Shown in pieces: positions 43,458-51,155 of a stretch of 64,000 nt of DNA. Each line of letters starts with the position of its first letter. The first letter of the stretch is position 1. The translations under genes were made by a program, and so were the position numbers. This DNA is from Hyphomicrobiales bacterium (lineage in GTDB: Bacteria > Pseudomonadota > Alphaproteobacteria > Rhizobiales > Rhizobiaceae), in contig UBWZ01000007.1 in the NCBI GenBank assembly GCA_900469345.1, forward strand, positions 186,001-250,000, read 5' to 3'. The notes beneath the pieces are model-generated. The model was not told the DNA's origin and did not search any database. It saw only the letters and a list, made by a program, of their open reading frames with translations.

Positions 43458-43496
43458 GGTCGGAAGATGTGTGGAACTTCCGGCCGCTTTTTTTTT
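43458..43496 (+). terminator. Strong intrinsic terminator
   Basis: Stem GGTCGGAAG / CTTCCGGCC (nine pairs, one U-G), ten-base loop, then GC and nine T residues at 43488-43496. It could end the DoxX transcript or an intergenic small RNA. Confidence 0.75.
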
Positions 43497-43676
43497 GCGA
43501 AGTCCGCTTCGACTTTCGTAGGCGCAACACGCCACCAGCGGCCGACCCGCCGCACCACCAGCGGCCGGCCTGCCATTTCCAATTTTCTGTACCATCCAGC
43601 CTCGACGCATCCGCCGATCGCGACGCCTACCGCACTTGCGGCAAGGAGCCCCTTTTTGCGCTCCAGCAAAAGATGT

Positions 43677-43704
43677 TTGACAGCGGCTGCGAGTGCCGTA
43701 TTCT
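43677..43704 (+). promoter_or_regulatory. Candidate sigma-70 promoter of the catabolic island
   Basis: TTGACA (43677-43682), 16-base spacer, TATTCT (43699-43704). A start near 43711 places the IclR-type motif at 43719-43733 just downstream, as for a repressor site. Upstream of the binding-protein start codon at 43756. Confidence 0.5.
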
Positions 43705-43718
43705 GTTATTAAAGTCTA

Positions 43719-43733
43719 TATAACATAATAATG
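43719..43733 (-). promoter_or_regulatory. Shared operator-like motif, copy 1
   Basis: Minus-strand reading CATTATTATGTTATA. The same pattern CATTATT-N-TG-NN-ATA occurs at 49812-49826, in the divergent promoter of the IclR regulator and SelA-like gene. Two matching 15-base elements in just the two promoters of the island point to the local IclR regulator as binder. Confidence 0.55.
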
Positions 43734-43755
43734 GAACTCAAAACCGGGTGGTATC

Positions 43756-45282
43756 ATGAAGCTGAAACTGGCATTCCTCTTGGCGACGGCGCTGGTTGCG
43801 GCGCCATCCCTGCTATCGGCCCAGGAAAAGGGCGGCGTCATCAATGTCGCGACGATCGGTGAGCCGCCGACCCTCGACCCAATGGTCTCGACCGCCGATC
43901 TGGTCGGCATCGTAACGCAACATATGTTCGAAACGCTCTATACGTTCGACAAGAACTGGACGGTCACCCCGCTCCTCGCCGAAAGCCTCCCGCAGATCAG
44001 TGCCGACGGCAAGACCTATACGATCAAGTTGCGCAGCGGCGTCAAGTTCCACGACGGCAGCGACATGGCCTCCGACGACGTCGTCGCCTCTCTCAATCGC
44101 TGGCTGAAGCTCGCGTCCCGCGGCAAGCAGGTTGTCGGCTTTATCGATAAGATCGAGGCTACCGACCCCACAACCGTCACGATCTCTCTCAAGCAACCCT
44201 ATGCGCCGCTCCTTTCGCTTCTCGCCTTCAACAATTCGGCAGCAATCATCATCCCGTCCGAAAAGCAGGACGAGCCGATGAAGGAATTCATCGGCACGGG
44301 ACCATACATGCTCAAGGAGCGCAAGGCGGACCAGTATATCCAGTTGACGCGCTACCCCGGCTACAAGGCTCGCTCGGAAGCCAGCACCGGTTACGGCGGC
44401 GCGCGCCACCAGTATCTCGACGAGATCCGCTTCGTGCCCGTTCCAGACCCCAATACCCGCGTCGAGGCAGCGGTGTCGGGGCAGTACGACTACATCGATT
44501 CGCTTCCGGTCGAATCCTTCGACAAGGTGAAGGCGTCGACAGCGTCGCAGCCGGTCCTCCTGAAGCCGTTCGGCTACCCCGTCTTCGTGTTTAACACGGC
44601 GCAGGGCGTGACCGCCAATGTCGCTGTGCGCAAGGCGATCCGGCAGGCGCTGAGCATGGAAGACATGATGGCCGCAGCCTTCGGCAGCAAGGACTTCTAC
44701 GCGCTGGACGGCAATATCTACCCCAGCAACTTCATCTGGTCGACGGATGCGGGGGTCGACGGCGCCTATAACGTCGCCGATCCCGAGGCGGCCGCAACGG
44801 CTGCCAAGGAGGCGGGCTACAAGGGCGAGCCGATTCGCATCCTCACCAGCCGCCAGTACGAGTTCCACTACAAGATGGCACAGGTCGCCGCCGAGTATCT
44901 GAAGCTTGCCGGCTTCAAGGTCGACATGCAGGTGGTTGACTGGGCAACGCTCACCCAGCGCCGTACCGACAAGGGCCTCTGGGACATCTATATCAGTCAC
45001 AGCCCCTTCCTGCCCGAACCCGCCCTCATCGGTTCGCTCTCGACGAGTTCGCCAGGATGGTGGGATACGCCGGCGCGCAAGGCAGCGGTCGATGCGTTCA
45101 CCTCGGAAGTCGATCCGCAGAAGCGGATTGCGCTTTGGGCAAATGTGCAGAAGGCCATGTATGACGACGTGCCGTTTATGAAGATCGGCGACTTCAACGC
45201 CGTCGCGGCCAAGTCCACCAAGCTCGATGGCGTCGACCCCGCGCCCTGGCCGTACTTCTGGAACGCATCGATCAAGAAGTAG
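43756..45282 (+). CDS. Peptide-type ABC transporter binding protein (family 5)
   Basis: Periplasmic DppA/OppA-type solute-binding protein, 508 residues, with signal peptide (AFLLATALVAAPSLLSA) and family motifs: IGEPPTLDPMVSTADL, LLAESLPQISADGKTYTIKLRSGVKFHDG (parts), TGPYMLKERKADQY and RKAIRQALSMEDM. Ligands of this family include di/oligopeptides, nickel, opines and N-acylated amino acids. First gene of the operon binding protein, permeases, amidohydrolase, RidA; no ATPase genes are present in it. Confidence 0.9.
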   Translation: MKLKLAFLLATALVAAPSLLSAQEKGGVINVATIGEPPTLDPMVSTADLVGIVTQHMFETLYTFDKNWTVTPLLAESLPQISADGKTYTIKLRSGVKFHDGSDMASDDVVASLNRWLKLASRGKQVVGFIDKIEATDPTTVTISLKQPYAPLLSLLAFNNSAAIIIPSEKQDEPMKEFIGTGPYMLKERKADQYIQLTRYPGYKARSEASTGYGGARHQYLDEIRFVPVPDPNTRVEAAVSGQYDYIDSLPVESFDKVKASTASQPVLLKPFGYPVFVFNTAQGVTANVAVRKAIRQALSMEDMMAAAFGSKDFYALDGNIYPSNFIWSTDAGVDGAYNVADPEAAATAAKEAGYKGEPIRILTSRQYEFHYKMAQVAAEYLKLAGFKVDMQVVDWATLTQRRTDKGLWDIYISHSPFLPEPALIGSLSTSSPGWWDTPARKAAVDAFTSEVDPQKRIALWANVQKAMYDDVPFMKIGDFNAVAAKSTKLDGVDPAPWPYFWNASIKK

Positions 45283-45383
45283 GCACGAGGAGAACGGGTG
45301 CCGGTCCCAAGCCCGGCACCCGTCTTCCAGCTTCCTCATCAAGAAGACATTCGCGGCCGCAACCGCGAACACGGAAACCGCAT

Positions 45384-46325
45384 ATGATACGTTACATCCT
45401 GCAGCGCCTGGCCGGTATGATCGTCGTGATGTTCCTCGTGGTCACGATCGTCTTCGTGATCGTGCGCGTGACGCCCGGCGATCCGGCCGCGGTCATGCTC
45501 GGACCGGACGCCACGCCACAGGATGTCGCCGACCTGCGCACCAAGCTCGGGCTCGACCAGCCGATCCTCCTGCAGTACGTGTTCTACTTCGGCCAGTTGC
45601 TCAGAGGCGATCTGGGCCAGTCGATCTTCCTCAACATGTCGGTGGGCTCGGCGCTGCTCGAGCGTGCGGAGCCGACTTTCTTCCTGACGCTGTTTTCGCT
45701 CGCCATCGCCAGCGTGATCGCCCTGCCCGTCGGCATCTATGCCGCCTACCGGCGCGGATCCTTCGTCGACCAGGCGGCAACGACCATCGCCATGCTGGCT
45801 GCAAGCATTCCCAGTTTCTGGCTCGGCCTGATCCTGATGCAGTTCTTCGCGGTGCGCTTCAACCTCTTCCCCGTTTCAGGCTATGGCGGGCCGGGTTCGA
45901 CGCTGCTTGACCGACTCTATCACCTTGCCCTGCCGGCAATCGCTCTTGGCCTGGTTTCGTCGGCCCTGATCATGCGCTTCACCCGCGCATCGATGCTCGA
46001 CGTGCTGGGCGACGACTATGTCCGCACCGCCCGCGCCAAGGGTCTGGCGGAGCGCCATGTCGTGCTGCGTCACGCGCTCAAGAACGCGCTCATCCCGATC
46101 CTCACGGTTCTCGGTCTCACCGCCGCCGTGCTGATTTCGGGCGCCGTCGTGACCGAAACCGTTTTCGGCCTGCCCGGCGTCGGCAACCTCGTCGTCTCTG
46201 CCGTCCTGCGGCGTGACTACCCGGTCATCCAGGGCGCGCTTCTAGTCATTGCGGGCATCTATGTCCTCATCAATTTCGCGATCGATATGCTCTATCTGCT
46301 GGTCGATCCAAGGGTACGCTACTGA
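45384..46325 (+). CDS. Peptide-type ABC transporter permease (DppB family)
   Basis: Inner-membrane permease of 313 residues: N-terminal RYILQRLAGMIVVMFLVVT, GDPAAVMLGPDAT, EAA-type loop DDYVRTARAKGLAERHVVLRHALKNALIP (near residues 210-240). Clearly related to the permease at 60-998 but in a separate operon. The 102-bp gap to the binding-protein gene contains no strong terminator. Pairs with the DppC-like protein that starts with a one-base overlap (TGATG). Confidence 0.92.
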   Translation: MIRYILQRLAGMIVVMFLVVTIVFVIVRVTPGDPAAVMLGPDATPQDVADLRTKLGLDQPILLQYVFYFGQLLRGDLGQSIFLNMSVGSALLERAEPTFFLTLFSLAIASVIALPVGIYAAYRRGSFVDQAATTIAMLAASIPSFWLGLILMQFFAVRFNLFPVSGYGGPGSTLLDRLYHLALPAIALGLVSSALIMRFTRASMLDVLGDDYVRTARAKGLAERHVVLRHALKNALIPILTVLGLTAAVLISGAVVTETVFGLPGVGNLVVSAVLRRDYPVIQGALLVIAGIYVLINFAIDMLYLLVDPRVRY

Positions 46326-47197
46326 TGACGGACGATACCGCTTCCCTCCCTCCCCAGCGCCACAGGCTGAAATTCGTCGGCCAGCTTTTCCGACGCCGGA
46401 CGGTTGCCGTCGGCGTGCTGGTGCTTGCCGTCTTTCTCGTCATCGCCGTTCTGGCACCTTGGCTGACGCCATACTCGCCGTCCAAGCTCTCGATCGTCAA
46501 CCGGTTGAAGCCGCCGGGGGCGACCTTCTGGTTCGGCACCGACGAATTCGGCCGCGACGTCTTCTCCCGGACCATCTACGCCGGCCGCCTGTCGCTGCTG
46601 GTGGGCTTCGCCGTGGTGGCGCTGTCGTCGGTGATCGGCATCACGCTCGGTCTGCTGGCGGGGTTCTTCCGGCGCCTGGACACGCCGATCGCCCGACTGA
46701 TCGACGCCATGATGGCCTTTCCCGATATCCTGCTTGCCATTGCGCTCGTTGCGGCACTCGGCCCGTCGCTGATGACGGTGATCGTCGCGCTGGCGATCGT
46801 CTACGCACCCCGGCTTGCCCGAACGGTCAGGGCGTCGACCCTGGTGATCCGGGAACTCCCCTATGTTGAGGCGGCCCAGGCGCTCGGCATCTCGACCTTC
46901 CACATCATGACGCGCCACGTGCTGCGCAATCTCGTTTCGCCGATCCTCGTACAGGGCACGTTCCTGTTTTCGAGCGCCATGCTGGCCGAGGCCGGCCTGT
47001 CCTTCCTCGGCCTCGGCGTCAGCCCCGAAATTCCCACCTGGGGAACCATGATTGCCAGCGGACGCCAATATATCGGCCAGGCCGACTGGATGACCTACTT
47101 CCCCGGCTTTGCCATCATCCTGGCCGTGCTTTCGCTGCAGATGGTCGGCGATGGCCTGCGGGATATGCTCGACCCCAGACTGCAAAGGAATCTGTGA
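46325..47197 (+). CDS. Peptide-type ABC transporter permease (DppC family)
   Basis: Second permease, 290 residues, with the OppC-type signature FWFGTDEFGRDVFSRTIY near residue 65 and about six helices. The EAA-type loop VEAAQALGISTFHIMTRHVLRNL is near residue 180-200. Followed two bases later by the amidohydrolase start. The operon then runs on to metabolic genes without any OppD/OppF-type ATPase; the pair at 1837-3890 or others elsewhere could power it. Confidence 0.92.
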   Translation: MTDDTASLPPQRHRLKFVGQLFRRRTVAVGVLVLAVFLVIAVLAPWLTPYSPSKLSIVNRLKPPGATFWFGTDEFGRDVFSRTIYAGRLSLLVGFAVVALSSVIGITLGLLAGFFRRLDTPIARLIDAMMAFPDILLAIALVAALGPSLMTVIVALAIVYAPRLARTVRASTLVIRELPYVEAAQALGISTFHIMTRHVLRNLVSPILVQGTFLFSSAMLAEAGLSFLGLGVSPEIPTWGTMIASGRQYIGQADWMTYFPGFAIILAVLSLQMVGDGLRDMLDPRLQRNL

Positions 47198-47198
47198 C

Positions 47199-48407
47199 AT
47201 GCTCTCCGGAGATAAAGCTCAGCCGCTTCTCCTCACCAACGTCAAGCCGATCGCCTTCGGCGCCGCGACGTCCGACACCACGACCGACATCCTGGTCGGC
47301 GGCGACGGCAAGATCGCCGCCATCGGCCAATCGATTGCGGCCCCGTCGGATGCGTTGCGCGTCGACGGCAAGGGTGCCTGGATCTCCCCCGGCTGGGTCG
47401 ATTTGCACGTCCATATCTGGCACGGCGGAACGGATATCTCGATCCGTCCGTCCGAATGCGGCGCCGAGCGAGGTGTCACCACACTGGTCGATGCCGGTTC
47501 TGCCGGCGAAGCCAACTTCCACGGGTTTCGGGAATACATCATCGAGCCGTCGCGGGAACGCATCAAGGCCTTCCTCAATCTCGGTTCGATCGGCCTTGTC
47601 GCCTGCAACCGGGTCGCCGAACTGCGCGACATCCGCGACATCGACCTCGACCGCATCCTCGAATGCTACGCCGAAAACAGCGAGCATATCGTCGGCATCA
47701 AGGTGCGCGCCAGCCACGTAATCACCGGATCCTGGGGCGTCACCCCGGTCAAGCTCGGCAAGAAGATCGCCAAGATCCTCAAGGTCCCGATGATGGTGCA
47801 CGTGGGCGAGCCGCCGGCGCTTTATGACGAAGTGCTGGAGATCCTCGGGCCCGGCGACGTGGTCACGCATTGCTTCAACGGCAAGGCCGGATCGAGCATC
47901 ATGGAAGACGAGGACCTGTTCAACCTCGCCGAACGCTGCGCCTCCGAAGGCGTTCGCCTCGATATCGGGCACGGCGGCGCATCCTTCTCCTTCAAGGTGG
48001 CCGAAGCTGCCATTGCCCGCGGGCTGCTGCCGCATTCGATCTCCACGGACCTTCACGGCCATTCCATGAATTTCCCGGTCTGGGACCTGGCAACCACCAT
48101 GTCGAAACTTCTGTCGGTCGGAATGCCGTTCGACAAGGTGATCAACGCCGTGACGCATGCGCCGGCCGAGGTGATCAGGCTTTCGATGGACAACCGGCTG
48201 TCGGTCGGCGAACGCGCCGATTTCACGATCTTCGATCTCATCGATGCAGATCTGGAGGCAACCGATTCCAACGGCGACGTCTCCAAGTTGCAGAAACTGT
48301 TCGAGCCCCGCTTTGCGGTCATCGGCGCAGAAGCGATCACCGCCAGCCGCTACATCCCACGCGCGCGCAAGCTCGTCCGACACAGCCACGGCTATTCCTG
48401 GCGCTGA
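47199..48407 (+). CDS. Amidohydrolase/deacetylase (EF_0837/AHA_3915-like family)
   Basis: Cytoplasmic metal-dependent hydrolase of the amidohydrolase superfamily, 402 residues, similar to dihydroorotase-like deacetylases found beside SelA-like ammonia lyases. First metal-ligand motif DLHVHIWHGG with H70-V-H72; the bridging lysine candidate IKVRASHVI; then MVHVGEPP and THCFNGKAG (later histidines) and the catalytic aspartate region STDLHGHSM. AAGGAA precedes ATG 47199. Expected to remove an acyl group from an imported N-acyl amino compound; substrate not known. Confidence 0.8.
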   Translation: MLSGDKAQPLLLTNVKPIAFGAATSDTTTDILVGGDGKIAAIGQSIAAPSDALRVDGKGAWISPGWVDLHVHIWHGGTDISIRPSECGAERGVTTLVDAGSAGEANFHGFREYIIEPSRERIKAFLNLGSIGLVACNRVAELRDIRDIDLDRILECYAENSEHIVGIKVRASHVITGSWGVTPVKLGKKIAKILKVPMMVHVGEPPALYDEVLEILGPGDVVTHCFNGKAGSSIMEDEDLFNLAERCASEGVRLDIGHGGASFSFKVAEAAIARGLLPHSISTDLHGHSMNFPVWDLATTMSKLLSVGMPFDKVINAVTHAPAEVIRLSMDNRLSVGERADFTIFDLIDADLEATDSNGDVSKLQKLFEPRFAVIGAEAITASRYIPRARKLVRHSHGYSWR

Positions 48408-48442
48408 CGCGCTGAAACCGACATTGCATGACAGGAGTCCAC

Positions 48443-48940
48443 GTGACCACCTCTCCAGCCAAGACCGCTTCCGCGGCCCAGACACCCTATGACCGACTGG
48501 CGCAGCTCGGGATAGAGCTGCCCCCCGCGCCACCGCCGATCGCCAACTTTCTCACCCATGTGCGCGAAGGCAATATGGTATACCTCTCGGGCCAGGGCCC
48601 GCGCGAGGCGGACGGCTTCCTGCATGCCGGCAAGGTCGGCGACGGGGTTTCCGTCGAGGACGCGTATCGCCATGCGCGGCTGGTCGGCATAAACCTGCTT
48701 GCCGTCCTGCACGCCGCGATCGGCGACCTGTCCCGCGTCAAGCGGGTGGTCAAGCTGCTCGGCATGGTCAACGCAACGCCGGACTTCAAGGATCATCCGA
48801 AGGTCATCAACGGCTGCTCGGACCTGCTCATCGAGGTCTTCGGCGATGCCGGCCAGCATGCCAGGTCGGCGGTCGGCTTTGGCTCGCTTCCCGGCAATAT
48901 CACGGTTGAGATCGAGGCGATCGTCTCGCTGAAGGACTGA
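48443..48940 (+). CDS. RidA family enamine/imine deaminase
   Basis: RidA (YjgF/YER057c/UK114) family protein. I choose GTG 48443 because AGGAG sits six bases before it (165 residues); ATG 48428 adds five residues but has no site. LSGQGP, EDAYRHARLVGINLLAVLHAAIGDL and VKRVVKLLGMVNATPDFKDHPKVINGCSDLLIEVFG form the RidA core. It belongs to the YjgH/YoaB-like larger subfamily. RidA proteins hydrolyse reactive enamines made by PLP enzymes, fitting the nearby SelA-like lyase. Confidence 0.85.
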   Translation: MTTSPAKTASAAQTPYDRLAQLGIELPPAPPPIANFLTHVREGNMVYLSGQGPREADGFLHAGKVGDGVSVEDAYRHARLVGINLLAVLHAAIGDLSRVKRVVKLLGMVNATPDFKDHPKVINGCSDLLIEVFGDAGQHARSAVGFGSLPGNITVEIEAIVSLKD

Positions 48941-48951
48941 CGGAGGCAGAT

Positions 48952-49779
48952 CTAGTGGTTGCGCCAGCCCATCAGCTTCTCGATCCGCTCGGCCGAGGCC
49001 CGCACCTGGTCGGCGTAGTGGCTCTGTTCGCCGAACGCCTTCGGCTCCGGCAGCACGATGGAAATGGTCGCCACGCACTCGCCCGCCCGGTTGCAGATGG
49101 GCGACGCGATACAGGCCACCGCATAATCGGACTCGCCAGCCTGTATCGACAACCGCTCCTCGAACGCCTTGGCGGCAGCATCTGCCAGCGTCTTGGCATC
49201 CACCTCCGCGCGGCCGGTGGGCGAGGTGCGGGCGCAGCGCTTGAACAGCTCCAACCGCTCGCCATCCGGCAAATGGCCGACCAGAAGTCGACCGGACGCC
49301 GTCCAGTTCAACGGCACGCGCGTCCCCACGCGGGACGTTACCTGGAAATGGCTCGGGCCGTCCGCCATGGCGAGAACCAGCATGTGGTCGCTGTCCCGCC
49401 CGCACAACTGCACGGTCTCCCCCGCCTGACGGCAGAGGTCGTGCATCTCGTGGGTGGCCGTGCTCATGAAATCCAGCGACCGCGCATAGGCCAGGCCATA
49501 ATGGTAAAGACGGGCGCCGAGCCAGAGGCTGCCATCGGGGTTTCGCGTCAGCATGCTCTTGTCCACCAGGTCGTCGATAATAACGTAGACCGTCGACAAC
49601 GGCGCCTTGATCGCCTTAGCGATCGCATAGGCACCAGCCGGTGCGCCTGTCTCGTACAGATGGTCGATGACCTGAAGGGCGCGATCGATTCCGCTGACCC
49701 GCGACCGGCGCAAAGCGACCGTAGCCGGCTCGGCTTCGTTCTCTTCGCGCAAGGCGGGGGATGAGGTCATGGAATCCAT
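48952..49779 (-). CDS. IclR-family regulator of the catabolic island
   Basis: A 275-residue IclR protein; AAGGAAG before the ATG at 49779. The N-terminal winged helix ([41 protein letters not shown]) and the C-terminal ligand-binding IclR domain ([41 protein letters not shown]) are clear. Divergent from the SelA-like gene and convergent with the RidA gene, so it most likely controls both flanking units. Effector probably the imported compound. Confidence 0.88.
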   Translation of the reverse strand: MDSMTSSPALREENEAEPATVALRRSRVSGIDRALQVIDHLYETGAPAGAYAIAKAIKAPLSTVYVIIDDLVDKSMLTRNPDGSLWLGARLYHYGLAYARSLDFMSTATHEMHDLCRQAGETVQLCGRDSDHMLVLAMADGPSHFQVTSRVGTRVPLNWTASGRLLVGHLPDGERLELFKRCARTSPTGRAEVDAKTLADAAAKAFEERLSIQAGESDYAVACIASPICNRAGECVATISIVLPEPKAFGEQSHYADQVRASAERIEKLMGWRNH

Positions 49780-49811
49780 ACGATCTTCCTTTCGAACTTG
49801 CACGAGTATTA

Positions 49812-49826
49812 CATTATTGTGGCATA
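49812..49826 (+). promoter_or_regulatory. Shared operator-like motif, copy 2
   Basis: CATTATTGTGGCATA, matching the copy at 43719-43733 in CATTATT-N-TG-NN-ATA. It is in the 92-bp gap between the divergent iclR-like and SelA-like genes, about 46 bases before the SelA-like start. Confidence 0.55.
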
Positions 49827-49871
49827 GCTGTCGATCTGTATCGGCCGGATGCCCCGTCCCAGGAGAAGAAA

Positions 49872-51068
49872 ATGTCTGACGATATCCGCGCTTCCATCGG
49901 GCTTCGACCCGTCATCAACGTCTCCGGTACGATGACGAGCCTGGGTGCTTCCATCGTCGTTCCGGAAGCTGTCCGCGCCATGGCCGCCATCCTGCCGCAG
50001 TTCGTGGAGATCAACGACCTGCAGAAGAAGGCAAGCGCGATCATCGCGCGGCTGACCGGCGGCGAAGCCGGCTTCGTTACCGCCTCCTGCTCGTCCGGCA
50101 TCAGTCTTGCCGTTGCCGGCGCCATCACCGGTCCCAACCTGCTCGCCATCGAGCGGCTGCCGGATGTCGCGCCGGAAAAGAACGAGGTTCTCCTCCAGAT
50201 GGGCCATCTGGTCAGCTACGGCGCTCCGGTCGACCAATCGATCCGGCTTGCCGGGGGCAAGGTCGTGCTGGTCGGCCAGGCGACGTCCACCCACCGCTAT
50301 CACATGGAAAATGCCATCACCGACAGGACAGCTGCCGCGGTCTACGTGATCTCCCATCACGTCGTCGATTACGGCCTGCTGCATCTGACGGAGTTCGTCG
50401 AGATCGCCCATGCACGGGGTGTGCCGGTGATCGTCGACGCGGCCTCCGAATACGACCTCAAGCTTTTCCTGTCCCAGGGCGCCGACATCGTTCTCTATTC
50501 CGGCCACAAATTCCTGGGTGGACCGACATCCGGCATCGTCGCCGGCCGCAAGGAGCTTGTTCGCAACGCCTTCCTGCAGAACATGGGCATCGGCCGCGGC
50601 ATGAAGGTCGGCAAGGAAAGCATTTTCGGTGTCATGGCAGCGCTGGAAGCTTGGGAGACGCGCGATAACGACGGCATCCGTGCCCGTGAGGCTTCCTATC
50701 TCAACCTCTGGAAAGAGACGCTGGATGGTCGTCCCGGCGTAACGGCGCTGATCGAGCCGGATCCGACCGACAATCCGCTCGACCGGATGCGGGTCATCAT
50801 CACCCCGCAGGAGGCCCACATCACCGCATGGGATCTTGCCGCCCGTCTGCGCAACGGTACACCGCCAATCATCGTGCGCGATCACGAAGTGGAGCACCAC
50901 TATTTCTATCTCGACCCCTGCAACCTTCATCCCGGCCAGGAAGTGACGGTGGCCGAGCGGCTGGGCCAGGAACTCGACAAGGCGCGGGCATCGAACGAGG
51001 TCATCGCGACGCCGATCGAAGATCTCAGCCGCCATCGCTTCGACGGCATGCTGCGCTGGCCGGATTGA
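49872..51068 (+). CDS. SelA-like PLP-dependent enzyme (DgaE-type ammonia lyase family)
   Basis: Pyridoxal-phosphate enzyme of 398 residues related to selenocysteine synthase (SelA) and D-glucosaminate-6-phosphate ammonia lyase. AGGAG precedes the ATG. The probable PLP lysine is K213 in [24 protein letters not shown] before it gives the PLP-ring aspartate. N-terminal [16 protein letters not shown] is the family hallmark (in SelA: RPVINATGVVxHTNLG). There are no SelB, SelC or selenoprotein signs nearby, so it is not selenocysteine synthesis. With RidA and the deacetylase it likely degrades an amino compound by ammonia elimination. Confidence 0.82.
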   Translation: MSDDIRASIGLRPVINVSGTMTSLGASIVVPEAVRAMAAILPQFVEINDLQKKASAIIARLTGGEAGFVTASCSSGISLAVAGAITGPNLLAIERLPDVAPEKNEVLLQMGHLVSYGAPVDQSIRLAGGKVVLVGQATSTHRYHMENAITDRTAAAVYVISHHVVDYGLLHLTEFVEIAHARGVPVIVDAASEYDLKLFLSQGADIVLYSGHKFLGGPTSGIVAGRKELVRNAFLQNMGIGRGMKVGKESIFGVMAALEAWETRDNDGIRAREASYLNLWKETLDGRPGVTALIEPDPTDNPLDRMRVIITPQEAHITAWDLAARLRNGTPPIIVRDHEVEHHYFYLDPCNLHPGQEVTVAERLGQELDKARASNEVIATPIEDLSRHRFDGMLRWPD

Positions 51069-51099
51069 TCCCTCCCCGGCTTCGAACCGGGTGGAAGAC

Positions 51100-51137
51100 A
51101 AAAAAAGACCACCCTGCGGCCTGGGCCGCAGGGTGGT
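51100..51137 (-). terminator. Intrinsic terminator of the glp operon
   Basis: On the minus strand a 13-bp perfect stem ACCACCCTGCGGC / GCCGCAGGGTGGT with a four-base loop, followed by a run of seven T (51106-51100). It lies 19 bases after the glpV stop; on the plus strand it can also stop transcription from the SelA-like gene. Confidence 0.9.
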
Positions 51138-51155
51138 TGAGATCGACAGACGCCG

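Larger units (their letters stand above)
43306..43755. other. Gap holding an orphan terminator and a regulated promoter
   Basis: 450 bp between the DoxX gene and the importer binding-protein gene. A strong intrinsic terminator (43458-43496) lies 153 bp after the DoxX stop, with a CUCCC-containing mini-hairpin at about 43416-43437 in between; then comes the promoter of the catabolic island with its motif at 43719-43733. A minus-strand ORF of 131 residues ending at 43274 lacks a good ribosome binding site and is not called. Confidence 0.5.

Noticed and set aside
43274..43669. 131-residue minus-strand ORF with a lipoprotein-like N-terminus
   Set aside because: TTG start without a ribosome binding site; it crosses the strong terminator and the DoxX gene end. 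Possible gene remnant but not supportable.
49872..51068. SelA, selenocysteine synthase
   Set aside because: No selB, selC, selD or in-frame UGA selenoprotein in view, and the neighbours are catabolic; DgaE-type lyase is the better reading.
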